From assembly GCA_016165875.1 (NCBI GenBank), contig JABBOT010000082.1, positions 2,032,681 to 2,096,680 of the forward strand: DNA of 64,000 nt. The letters are read 5' to 3'. This stretch comes from Acanthopleura granulata (Eukaryota; Mollusca; Polyplacophora; Chitonida; Chitonidae). Position 1 is the stretch's first letter. Every line of letters begins with the position of its first letter. A program made the position numbers and the translations under genes. The notes below the pieces were generated by a model. The model was not told where the DNA came from and did no database searches. It was given only the letters and a program-made list of their open reading frames with translations. Shown one piece after another: positions 22,816 to 33,039 of the stretch.

Positions 22816-22995
22816 AAATTACGAAAATATTGTCGATTTCTGCGAGCGTTTGACGGCGTTCCGTTGCCATTCTAATTTCACGACTGTTTGGTTTTAAATC
22901 ACCGAAGACAAAGATTTCCCCTCGAAGCTTCAGGATTAAGTGATAAATTTGATCACTTTATGGTTATCAGTGATTGTAGTAGACGTGCAAAAGGT

Positions 22996-23083
22996 ATGGA
23001 TGAAAGCAATGTATTGTTCTGCCTGCTGGTGCTCCACCTTGCATTGTTTGGAAATTCTGCGAGGCATGTCGACAACAGAGTTG
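22996..23083 (+). CDS. Copy B exon 1: start codon and signal peptide
   Basis: Begins MDESN followed by a Leu-rich hydrophobic core (VLFCLLVLHLALF) and a likely cleavage site near GNSA. It ends G|GTAAGT in phase 1. An in-frame ATG lies upstream at 22888, but a one-base indel breaks that frame in copy C (whose exon 1 is 49826-49913), so the ATG at 22996 is preferred. Confidence 0.85.
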
Positions 23084-26000
23084 GTAAGTTGGAACCATAT
23101 CTTACTTTATAAAGAGCTTTATTCTTGTTTGGATTTTTTGATGCTTACAGCTTTGGGACTGTCCTCTTCTTAGGGTTACCTGTTGACCAATCCTGAAACC
23201 TGATTCAGTTTTACGTTCATGGCAATCGATGCTCGACTCTAGGGTCGTTGAGCTGGGGTGGCTTGTAATGGGTGGGGTTGGGTTGGGTTGGGTTGGGATG
23301 GGTTGGTAATAGTACCAGGTTCGTTTACCTCAAGTGCTTCTCTCGACTCAATCGATCACATGACCAATGATGTCAACTTCACTAGTTATCAGTTGGTAAA
23401 TTCCGAGAGGAAGACTGTCAGATATCTGCCAAAGACCGAAGGTTTTCTCCAGACTCTCTGGTTTTGCATGTATTCTGTGTATCTATGCATGAAATGTATT
23501 TACTGTGTGCTCAGACTCTTCTTGCTAAGCTAGTTGGGTGTTATGTTCTACTGGGCATTTATTTAAGAATGAGATTCGATTTGCATCTGTGTGATATATT
23601 CTATCTATACATCGCCCAACGTTACTGTGTTTTATGTTGTCTTTATATCTTTGTTTGAAAGAATCTTACTAACGCCGAAGTGTGTTATTAATTGTATGAA
23701 TATTAATGCCTGAACGGTTCTTGCCAATATAGCTGTAAAATGTATATTATCTGTATATATATATGTATAAACATACAGGAACGGGCTCAACAGTACATTG
23801 GTTTCACAAACCGCCGTTAGGGTCAAGATTTTCGAGTCAGAAATTGATCTGTTTTAATGCATTAAAAATGTCTAATTGTTCAATCCGGCTGTGTTGACTT
23901 CTAGGGCCTACATTGCGACGTTCACCACTGTTTGTTTGAGTGGAGCTCACGTGAATGGGTTGGCAGCTGTTAATTGCGATTCCTTCATTTGTCTGTGGTG
24001 TTGCATGCTTGTCAGTTCTATGTAAACAGTTCTGACCGGCGACATAGACTATTCTTTAATTCCGGCTATATAGGAAGTTTTGGTTGTGTGTCACCTATAC
24101 TTGGAAACTATTTTCACTTGATATTTGAAGTGTGTGCATGGTGGGAGAAATCGTAGTGGGGTTTATAATAAATTTTTCATGCCGGGGCAGCCAAGCGCTG
24201 GTTTCACCGAACTTGGTATAAATGAGGTGTCTCCAGCTTGACATTCCAGTGAGGAACAACATGCGCTGTAATTATTTTATCAGAACTGCGATTGATTGTA
24301 CTGATTTTGTGAAATATGTGAAAGTTTATTTTATTTTCAGCTATATATTCAATATAAATTTGGCGCACTGCTCAGTGCAACTTTGAATGTGTTTTTTGAA
24401 ATGTATGGAATGTAAGTTTATAATGCTTCCACTTCATTATCGATATATATTTGTCATTCCTTTTTCGTTTATTCTTATCTTTTTCTTTCTTTGACATATG
24501 AGGTTTCAGCGGCAGCTGTCTGTATTTTCAACGATTCACTTTAATCTTCACCAAACACTTTCATAGAGTTGGGTAGTTGATATTGTAGTTTGAACTGTTC
24601 GTTATAATACTTCTACTTCATCTTCGAGCTTTTGTTTTCTTTCCTTTTGGGGTTGTTTTTGTTTTCTGGTCCCTTTGGTACAGCGGATTTCAACAGCTGC
24701 TGTCTGTACTTTAAACGATGCTCTTTAATTTCCATTAACACTGTTACGGTGGTTGATATTGTACTTTGAAACGTCAACTTACAATGTTTCCACTTCATTA
24801 TAGATCTCTTTTTGTTTTTCCCTTCTCCCCACCTTTTCTTTTTCTTTCTCTTTATATACTGTCTATATTTTCAACGACCCGCTTCAGTTTTCTTGTAACA
24901 CTTTCACATTCCCGGAGTTGATTTTGTAGTTTGGACGGTAAGTTGAGAAGACCTCCATTTCATTATCGATATCTTTTTCTCATTTCTTTTTCGGTTGTTT
25001 TTCTCTTTTCTTTCTTTGACATATCAGGTTTCAGTGGCTGGTGGCTGTATTTTCAATGATCCACTTTAATATCCACTAAAATTTTGACAAAGTCCTGTAG
25101 TTCATTGTTGTAGTTTGAACTGTACGTTTACAATGCTGTCACTTCACTATCGATCTCTTTTAGCCTTTCCTTTTTTCGGTTGGTTATTTTTGTTTTCCTT
25201 GACACAGTGGAATTTGTTGCTGTCTATATTTTAACGGCCCCCTTTAAGTTTCATCAAACAGTTTTACAGAGTGCGAAAGTTGATTTTATAGTTTGGACTG
25301 TGCGTTTGCACTGCTTCCCTCTTAATTTTCTGATTCTTTTTTGTCTTTCTTTCCTTGTTTTTTTTTTCCTTCCTTTTTTCTTATTGTTATTCCTGTAACA
25401 CAGCAGGTTTCAACAACTGCTTTCCGGATTTAACTACCCACGGTTAATTTTGGTCTGGACTTCTTGTTCCACAAAAATGGAAATATTGCTCAGTGCAACT
25501 TTCATCAAACAACTCAGTTGTCTAAAAATTTTTCTCAGACAATTCAGTGTTCAGAACAATTTTCGTCAAACAACTCAGTTGTCTAAAAACTTTTCTCAGA
25601 CAATTCAGTGTTCAGAACAATTTTCGTCAAACAACTCAGTTGTCTAAAAGCTTTTCTCAGACAATTCAGTGTTCAGAACAACTTTCGTCAAACAACTCAG
25701 TTGTCTAAAAACTTTCCTCAAACAATTCAGTGTTCAGAACAATTTTCGTCAAACAACTCAGTTGTCTAAAAACTTTCCTCAAACAATTCAGTGTTCAGAA
25801 CAAATTTCGTGAAACAACTCAGTTGTCTAAAAACTTTCCTCAAACAATTCACTGTTCGGAACAAATTTCGTGAAACAACTCAGTTGTCTAAAAACTTTCC
25901 TCCGACAATTCAGTGCTCAGATCAGCTTTCGTCAATCATCTCAGTGCTCACACAGCTTTTTTTTCCAAGTAGACAATGGAAAAAACTGGTTACTTTCAAT

Positions 26001-29000
26001 GGGAAATGGTTGAATATCAGCAATTACATGGGCAGAATAGCTTCTGTTATGCTACATCCACATCTTGTAGAATGATGGTTTAGGGGGTCTCTGAGGCTGG
26101 GGTGTTGTTGTTGTTGTTATGCTTTCTACCAGCCCTCGAAGTGTCAGTCGTCCAATATTATCGCAGTCTTCTTTATGATTTCCATGCAGGGTTAATAATC
26201 TCCTGACACTGTCAAGAATGATTCTAACTCTCAGTGGTTTATCTGGTTTACCTGTGGTAGTTAAATACTTTGACAAATTTTTTGTCAATCGGTTTCCACC
26301 AATTTTGACTGAACTTTACACTGAAGCTCTTCACTTTAATAGCTTCAGTGCCAAGTGCTCTAAATGCTCTAAATGGTTCAGAAACTTGATTTGTGCCACA
26401 TTCTCCTTCGAAATTAAGAATAGAATATTCATTTGATTTCAGTTTACCAACTGATATTTGAAACGTGTGAAACTAAGTTGTCTGGTACAGACCAAGACGT
26501 CATAGTTTTGTTGTTCAACAAAACGGGTACAAATACAACGAAGACCATCTCTGGAGAAGGAATGAAATTCAATACAAACAGGTACACTGTGTTAAATCTG
26601 ATACACCCAACGGGAAGTTACATACGGCATTATGCCGGATGAAGAGAAGTCAATAAATCTCTACCCAACCGGTTGACCATTAAAAGACAAGTATTATAGC
26701 TTGATTAACATCATATTAATTTATGGAGTTGTGTGTAACGCAATTTCTAAAATAAATACTTGAATAATATTAAGATGTTAACGTCGTACATCTCTTTGGA
26801 TGCAATCCTACTTGGATTCCGCTACATGGCAAAGTACGCCAGGCATTCTGGTTTCCTCCACCAACGAAACTCTCTGCCATGACATAAGCGAAATATACCC
26901 TTGAGTATGGTGATATACAGGAATTCAAAAAATAAATAAACAATCCCCAGTATTAGCGATGATATAGGACTCATTTTGTCTTCCGTTACAGCATGGATGT
27001 GTTTAATCTGACTTCATCGGACCCGGTCCTGGACCTCGGCCCAATATGTAAGGTCAAACTCCTTTTGAAAGGCGATATTAGTACCGATAACTGGACAATG
27101 AGGCGTGTAAGTTTATATTAAAACTCTATGTGGCATGCGATCAACTTTTCTTTTTTATATGATCACACCGTACACGATTTAACCCTATATCCAAGAATAT
27201 TCCACTTATGTGACGAGCGGGTGTTGTATAGCTTATCCCCGTATCGAAGTGAATATCCGCTTTCGCTAAGCATTATTTAAGTGTAGAAAGACTTGTTGAG
27301 AGGGTATATGCGTATACCTAACTGATCATTTAAAATGTACTGCATAATGCCACATGTTGAGGTATGTTTATATACACAATCGACATCGAGGTTTTGTTGA
27401 ATTTTATTGTGTATGAATTTTTGGTATCGTTACATACAGGGGCTTCTAAGTATAAAGCATAGGATCTCACTCAGTCATCGCATTTGAACGTTTTAAAATT
27501 CATTCAGTATACTTTTGATTTATTGCAAGCTTTAGCAAGCACCAGGCCCCTATAATGCTATAACTGTCATAAGGGAAGGACAGAAGTGTGATATTTATGT
27601 TTATCTCTAAACCAACTTGCGAAATTTATTAAGAAAAACAAAGAAAGAAAAAGGAATCGCATCGCTTGACAGTGGAAGCCGATAGCGGCCATTCGTGCTT
27701 TCGTCCTTTCTAATGATTATTTAGACCAGAAAATAATGCGAAAGGACGAAACAAAAGTGTGAGGCAAGAGCACGAAAGGACGAAATAAAGTAAGAAAGTG
27801 CGAGGCAAAACAACGAAGTTTTCTCACCTGGCTCTTTTGTACCTCCGCTTCGCCATTTCAGACTTTTGTTTCGCCCTTTTGTTTTTGGAGTTTGCTTCAT
27901 GTAAAAACACAAAAGAGGGAAAAAACGAAAGGGCTTGGTTCCACCAAACCTCGCTGTTTCGTTCTTTTGTCTTCCGCTTTTAAATCGCTGTGCAGCAGGA
28001 AGGCAAGGTCGAAAATGCCAGACTCTATCAAACCTCACCCTTTCGTCCTTTTGCCTTCCGGTTTTATGTTAACTGTTCAAGATAAGAACTGAAAGAAAAT
28101 AAAGTTATGGTGAGCGAAAAGTCCATGAAAGGCTTTATCTTAAATTATCTTCAATGCTTGGTCTAGTTTTTTCCAACAAATTAGACACAGTATAATGTTT
28201 TAATTGTATGGTGGGCTTTATGGACCATAACAAAGGCAGCTGAAGCTAAGTGAATTGGCACATTCTCTTCATCTGTTAACTAACCTCTGGTACATATATT
28301 TCGAGATAGGGTATACATACAGGTGTAGTATACCACATAAACATATAACAATCAGATGACTCGAATATTCTAAAGCTAAGTAAGCATACGATTTTTCCGA
28401 CGCTGACAGCCAATCAGATTTTCGCCATAAATTTTATTTAGAATTATTGGGTACATATCATAGCCATATAATTAGGCTGGCATGTAGGCACTTACTGCAG
28501 TGGTTATTTGATGAAAATATTTAAAAATAAATGATTTTACTGAACTGTGATGCCCCTATTTCTTACTGATTTTTCTTACTTGAAGTTAGTTAGCCACCAA
28601 CGATGCAAGATGAATTACTTTAAATGTGTGAATCTATTCGCAGCTAACGATTCGTCACATTCCGACAAACGACGAGGGAACATTCGGAACGAATGACTGC
28701 AAAAACAATATTGTTGCTGATAAACAAAGGATTTACGAACGTAATGGTAAGAAAAATCCTTTAAAATATTCGAGAATATTAAGAAGAATCGTTGGAACTT
28801 TGACAAGTACTTTTGGACAACACAGACGTGTGGTGAGATTGTCATGTATTTAGGGTCAAGGCCCCTTAACCACAATTGCCGCTGAAGTTGTTTTTTCCAT
28901 TGATTGAGAGTGAATCTATCATTTAATGCCAGGTCAGCAATATACAGAAATGAAGGCTATTTTGTAGAGCTCACATTAATCCATAATCCGGTGGAATCTC

Positions 29001-32000
29001 TGACTGAGTTTGGCTTGGTTTTACGTTTGCCATGAAAAGGAGAATATATCTGCCGTGTGTCATCAAAGCGACAAACCCACGCTTTTTAACAAAAAAGGAT
29101 TCCCTCCGCGGCAAAGAGGGGCACTCTTTGAATAAGTATGACGCTAGCGGATCACAACATTACATTCAAAGCCTTTGACAAGAGAATGTCTCAGTCAATC
29201 AAATAATAGCAGAAAAGCAAGGGTTGTAAACTGTGCTTATCCGCGTTTGCTGCTGGAACAGGGGAGATAGCAATGTTCCATTTACTGAACCCTTCTAAAC
29301 TGGAAATGTACAGAATGTCTTCGTTGAGAAAGCATCTCTAATATACTTGGGCAGTATCGTATTGATCATAGAGAAGGTAGAGACCATTTGATACCTCGAG
29401 CTGGTTTCCTCCCTCCATAATGCTGGCCGCCGTCGTATAAGTGAAATATTCTTCACTGGCGTAAACACCAATCACATAAATCAATACATAAATACCATGA
29501 GCTTTTTTTCAGGACTTCTGGTACTAGAGACGAAACACGTGTACAGATGGGTGCCACCATTATAGGGAGTATTAGCAAAATTAGCAGAACAAAACAGTTA
29601 GGCGCCAACACGTGGAAGTGTATTTCTCTTTTTGACATATAACGAGAAGTCGATAAAAAGCTGTATTAATGTGAAAGTCACCCCATTTATCAAACAGGAA
29701 AGGCAAATCCAAGCTATACATTTCATACTTCACGGGGAAATGAATAATCAGTACGTGACGATGGTCAACCTCATCGAACATCTCACTATTTGTGATGGGA
29801 AAGCATGCAACTTTGTAAAAATGAACTAAGCATCAAACAGACAGCCTATTAAAACTGCCGCTAAAATACCGTTATGTTTATTTTAATATACTTTCTCTAT
29901 ATGCGCGGTCAAACGTTCTGATTGACTGTCGGGCGTGATGGACTATACTTTTTTCCGCATATCGTCAATAAATTCACAGCGAATATTGCCCTGGGACTAT
30001 AAGATTTAGAAAGCAGCTATTCGGTGTAAGATTTACTTTGTGTTGCGTCGTTATATGTTAGCTGGGCACAGGACTAGTCTGTCATATGTAAGCCGAACAC
30101 AGGGGTATATTCGTGTGTGTCCTGTCTTTAGTGCACACCAATTTTTTGAGTAGCTTGCAAAATATCGTAACAACTCTTTCCGAATAATTTTTCATTCAAG
30201 TTTGTTTGACAGTTTTCTTTACAATCACCTAACAGGTGCCTCTTTGTCACAGATTGTTAGCGCCAGAGCAGCGCAATAACCTGGAGCCTCTCACCAATGC
30301 AGTGGCTATGAGCTCAGGCCCAGCTGGCTTTCTCTTCGGCCGCTCGTGAGAAGGTCCGTCAGCAACCTGCGGATGGTCGTGGGTTTTCCCCGGGGTCTGT
30401 TCGGTTTCTTTCCACCATAATGCTAGCCGCCGTCGTATAAGTGAAATATTCTTGAGATAGGTGTAAAACACAAAGCAAATAAATACGGGCACAGTAGTAT
30501 AATTTGTTTTCTTCTGCCATTCAGAGCCTACAGACACAAGCCAAATAAATAAAGGAAATAAATCACGTAAAGATACAACAGTACACTTTGTCTTCTTCTA
30601 TTCTGCAGAGCCTACAGATCCTTGGAAAGTTTGGGGAGAATGTGACTGTGATACCAGAACAAGACGACGGTTACCAGATCCATGTCGTGACCATGTTAAT
30701 GATGATGAAAAGACGTGTACACCTAACCGAAGCGTATGTGGTATGTTGTTTGTCGTTGCTGTTCTGGCACATTGCAATACCACCCACCATGTCTGGGTGG
30801 TAAAAGCTTCAATGCATTGCAGACTTGAATACAATGGTTTCAGCTCTTGGTTTCAAGAATACTAGAACCCCTCCTAAGTGACAGTCAGTGTTTTGTTCCT
30901 CGAATATAGTGATATTATGTATATATTCTGAAAACAAAGTAATTTTGGATTTGGAAAATACTTTCAAAATTTGTCCAATTTTCGCATAACTGAAAATAAA
31001 AAAGGACTTTGCTCAGCATCGTCAGTGCTTTCTTGTCATTTTGCACAGTTTTTATCTCAGACTAAAAAACGACGCCATAGATGTATAATATTCATCAGGG
31101 ATTGTTTTGAGTGATCATTTAAATGGATTGTCCGGAGTGACATGCGCTCTTCGTCAGGTACCCATTTTCATTTTTACAAGTGAGACACTTCGCCTACAGC
31201 TACGTTTTCTGCCTTGATCCAGCAGGCAGGAATAATCGGAAAAAATCAGAAACAAAAGGACTTTCCACACCTGTAAAGATGTTGATGAAATTGGCATACA
31301 CAGATAGATGCTGGCCTGCTGTCATATTACGACGTGATTTTAAAGTACTTCTTGGAGCGTCATGGAGGTAGAATACGATGAAATCTCTTGATCATTTAAC
31401 CACACAGCCTGTAACCGAACGTACGACCAGAGCGAGAAGGTCAGACTTACCCCAACCTTTGTTTTCTGAATTAAACCTCCCGTTGCCACGCAAACTTTAA
31501 TGTTCTATGTACGATACCGTGATGCAAAACACTACAACGAGCCAGACATAACTTGGTCTATTCTAACTTTATAGCTATGTCAACTCGTAATGTTCGGCCT
31601 ACACGTGTTTAAGAGCTTTCAGTATATTTGAATGACACGTTTGAAATTGACTATGTGCATGAATTCTTTGCCAACCCGAAGAGGCAAGTATCTGATTGGA
31701 TAACGATGACGTCTTTACAAGTTCGGACTGGAACAGATTCGCCTAGTCGATTCATCAAGGCAGAGAAAGGAGTCATGAACGCGAAGCGATACACGGAGTG
31801 TCTGGCTTGACATAATGAAGACGCAGGTATCTGGCAACCGTGTTCACGTAAATCACGGCAAAGTTACACCCTCTTTGATCGAAGCGGATTGCCTGCATGA
31901 AGAATAAAATTTTAGACTGTTCTGCGAGTTATGCCGTGTCTCCTTTGTTTTAAATTCCATACACATGTTCAAGGATGTAGGCCTACTCTTTTGGGCAAAA

Positions 32001-33039
32001 TGGTACGATACAGAGAAATGTGCTAACTTTTTGCGTTGTTTTCACAGCCGGCGATATCATCATGTTCGTTGCAACTAGCTCTGTCTTGGGATTCTTTACC
32101 TTGTTACTGGTCGTCGTGGGAGTTGTTTGTTGTATAAGACACAATCGGCCGTAAGTGTCAACAATTTTATCGGAAATAATGTCATCATTATAATCAACAT
32201 CTTCAACATCTTCCAATTCCAGCCGGTTTGGACACAGATTTGTACATTACTCCTCTTTCTTGGGGCCTTGGAGACAATAAGCTGCCCATGACGCTGGTGT
32301 GACTGTCTGCACAATGTAGCGTTCGACAAAGAGAGCTTGTCTTCTACCAATATGGTGTGCATGTCGGTGCGTCACAAGTAGGAAATAAGATAGCGCTAAT
32401 AGCCATTAATAGTTTTATCAGGGTGTATGTACGACATGTGTGACAGGCTATGACCGTCCTGAACCGTGTTTGAGCTCTGAGGGCAACATCATGTCATTAA
32501 CTCTTACTGGAATCTTATTAATAATAATGTCATCACTGTAGACTTAACTTTTGTCTTGTCGACGTCGATCAAATGTTTATTAAAATTGTTCGAACCGAAC
32601 AGTGCACAAAATGCAGAACTATGTACGCGCCACAATATGTAGACATTCGTATACCTGTCTTAACCATCATCAAAGTTCCAGCAACCTTCGGATGATCGTG
32701 GACTTCACCAGGCTCTGCCCGGTTCCCTCCCACCATAATGCTGACCGGAGTCGTATAAGTGACATATACTGTTTTTCAAGTTTCATTTTATGAATTATCT
32801 CCCTTCTTTTTTTCCACAGGATAGCCCCTACTGTTAACATCGGACTACCATCCCAGCAACTCAACACTCGTGATGCGCTGTTCGGAAGTACAATTACATT
32901 GGAGACTTTCCGAGCAAAGGACGAGTTTCAAACCGAAGGTTCTCTCCTACCTTATGATGGATTCAAGACAACGAATTTTTACAGGCCACCTCTACCGGCG
33001 CCTTATCCGGAATTTGATTCGGAATATCTTTATGATTGA
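22996..33039 (+). CDS. PLAT-TSP1-transmembrane protein, copy B (complete, 7 exons, 299 aa)
   Basis: Exons: 22996-23083, 26443-26581, 26992-27106, 28644-28746, 30609-30740, 32048-32150, 32820-33039. They sum to 900 nt, 299 residues plus stop, with junction phases 1, 2, 0, 1, 1, 2. Predicted type I membrane protein: signal peptide 1-22 or so; PLAT/LH2-like domain about 31-120 (SGTDQDVIVLLFN, then DVFNL, DLGPICKVKL and a conserved Trp 110); linker; TSP1-like repeat 153-192 (Trp154, Trp157, Cys160/162/174/185/192); transmembrane helix about 197-222; cytoplasmic tail 223-299 with YDGF (272-275) and YPEF (289-292). N-glycosylation sequons occur at Asn55, 60, 81, 109 and 188. PLAT domains usually bind lipids or proteins, and TSP1 repeats bind proteins or glycans, so a surface receptor or adhesion protein is an inference. 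I do not recognise the full architecture as a named family. Confidence 0.85.
23269..23306 (+). repeat. GGGTT tandem repeat in intron 1 of gene B
   Basis: GGGTGGGGTTGGGTTGGGTT-like tract on the sense strand, 186 bp after the exon 1 donor. It has enough G-runs for a G-quadruplex. Counterpart 50101-50137. Confidence 0.7.
24370..25440. repeat. Degenerate ~165-185 bp satellite in intron 1 of gene B
   Basis: Six copies anchored by CTTCCACTTCATTATCGA-like words at about 24426, 24611, 24788, 24953, 25136 and 25314, each followed by a T-rich tract. The recurring words GGTTTCA, GCTGTCTGTATTTTCAACGA and GTAGTTTGAACTGT fall at matching offsets. Counterpart 51195-52300. Confidence 0.65.
25487..25945. repeat. 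61-bp minisatellite, seven-plus copies
   Basis: Unit contains CAAACAACTCAGTTGTCTAA and CAGACAATTCAGTGTTCAGA; copies are nearly identical at an exact 61-bp step. Gene C intron 1 (52322-52438) has only about two copies. Open frames of up to 94 codons here are repeat artefacts. Confidence 0.85.
26443..26581 (+). CDS. Copy B exon 2: first half of PLAT-like domain
   Basis: Acceptor TTTGATTTCAG, donor CAG|GTACAC, phases 1 to 2. It encodes residues 30-76, starting VYQLIFETC and containing SGTDQDVIVLLFN, which matches the typical PLAT pattern of a beta strand, Gly-Thr-Asp, then a strand ending in LF. Two sequons (NKT, NTT) are present. Copy C equivalent: 54337-54475, with C-G-I-N replacing C-E-T-K. 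Confidence 0.85.
26842..26935 (+). repeat. Third-family SINE 3' fragment (intron 2, gene B)
   Basis: GGTTTCCTCCACCAACGAAA to GAAATATACCCTTGAGTATG. Resembles the tail of another mollusc SINE (TCCACC.ATAAAACTGACCGCC type). Counterpart 54724-54826 in gene C. Confidence 0.5.
26992..27106 (+). CDS. Copy B exon 3: second half of PLAT-like domain
   Basis: Phases 2 to 0, residues 76-114. DVFNLTS, DLGPICKVKL and the late Trp110 are PLAT hallmarks. Copy C (54885-54999) reads R-T-D-V-F-N-L, even closer to the PLAT consensus. This is the most divergent exon between copies: ten of 39 residues differ between B and C. The donor is CGT|GTAAGT. The last 17 nt of copy A's exon 3 open the window. Confidence 0.85.
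27694..28069. repeat. Quasi-palindromic GGACGAAA-rich element, intron 3 of copy B
   Basis: Same element as at 606-994, with small indels (for example a shorter centre before GCAGCAGG). Confidence 0.5.
28644..28746 (+). CDS. Copy B exon 4: end of PLAT domain and linker
   Basis: Phase 0 to 1, residues 115-148, LTIRHIP to YERN. The first residues complete the last PLAT strand after Trp110; the rest is a polar linker with one Cys. Equivalents: copy A 1563-1665 and copy C 56556-56658. B differs in the linker (N-N-I-V-A-D for N-S-I-D-A-E). Confidence 0.82.
29396..29494 (+). repeat. SINE-1 3' fragment (intron 4, copy B)
   Basis: Counterpart of 2318-2410, here better preserved (CATAATGCTGGCCGCCGTCG). 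Confidence 0.7.
30234..30485 (+). repeat. SINE-1, near full length (intron 4, copy B)
   Basis: Counterpart of 3150-3411. Its tail borders the duplicated exon 5 acceptor. Confidence 0.75.
30523..30608 (+). promoter_or_regulatory. Duplicated upstream splice acceptor of exon 5, copy B
   Basis: Same structure as in copy A: acceptor ending at 30524, 84 nt open and in frame, then the second acceptor at 30608. Which of the two is used cannot be told from sequence. The downstream one has the better pyrimidine tract and is shared with copy C. Confidence 0.5.
30609..30740 (+). CDS. Copy B exon 5: TSP1-like repeat
   Basis: A symmetric phase 1-1 exon of 132 nt, the usual phase for extracellular modules. 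It encodes DPWKVWGECDCDTRTRRR followed by three more cysteines (174, 185, 192). The Trp-x-x-Trp, Cys and Arg ladder pattern is that of a thrombospondin type 1 repeat, though shorter than the common form of about 55 residues. Copy A 3534-3665, copy C 58427-58558. The copies differ at residue 184 (Ala, Thr, Pro), and copy C also has Val instead of Leu at 170. Confidence 0.83.
31623..31810 (+). CDS. Possible alternative 3'-terminal exon in copy B
   Basis: Counterpart of the copy A element in the same place in intron 5: same acceptor, same frame, same stop, AATAAA at 31903-31908. It differs from copy A by one residue (Ala to Gly). A and B are so similar here that this is weak independent support. 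Confidence 0.4.
32048..32150 (+). CDS. Copy B exon 6: transmembrane helix
   Basis: Phase 1 to 2, residues 193-226. After AGDI comes a hydrophobic helix rich in Val, Leu and Phe, ending VVCCIRHNR. The dibasic stop-transfer and adjacent Cys pair (possible palmitoylation sites) fit a type I orientation. Donor GTAAGT. Copy A 4973-5075, copy C 60272-60374. Confidence 0.85.
32676..32768 (+). repeat. SINE-1 3' fragment (intron 6, copy B)
   Basis: Same breakpoint as in copy A, so the deletion that made it happened before A and B separated. Confidence 0.65.
32820..33039 (+). CDS. Copy B exon 7: cytoplasmic tail and stop
   Basis: Acceptor TTTTTTTCCACAG. Residues 227-299 end in YPEFDSEYLYD and TGA. 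The tail is proline- and tyrosine-rich, with YDGF and YPEF both fitting the YxxPhi endocytic sorting motif. Copy A 5745-5964. Copy C 62337-62556 ends EYIYA and has Tyr in place of Ser238. Downstream I see no AATAAA until 34620, so the 3' UTR could be about 1.6 kb. Confidence 0.85.

Larger units (their letters stand above)
12493..22995. other. Intergenic stretch between KCNMB-like copy 1 and gene B
   Basis: A divergent 10.5-kb interval with SINEs, arrays and no convincing exon. Non-coding 5' exons and promoters for both flanking genes must lie here but are not recognisable by eye. Confidence 0.55.

Noticed and set aside
22888..22995. Upstream in-frame ATG extending gene B by 36 residues
   Set aside because: A one-base indel breaks the extension in copy C, and it would place the signal peptide away from the N-terminus.
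25487..25945. CRISPR-like regular repeats
   Set aside because: Contiguous 61-bp units without unique spacers, in a eukaryotic intron.
25450..26075. Open frames with a repeated SCLK.FL.QF peptide
   Set aside because: Translation of the 61-bp minisatellite; length follows the repeat number.
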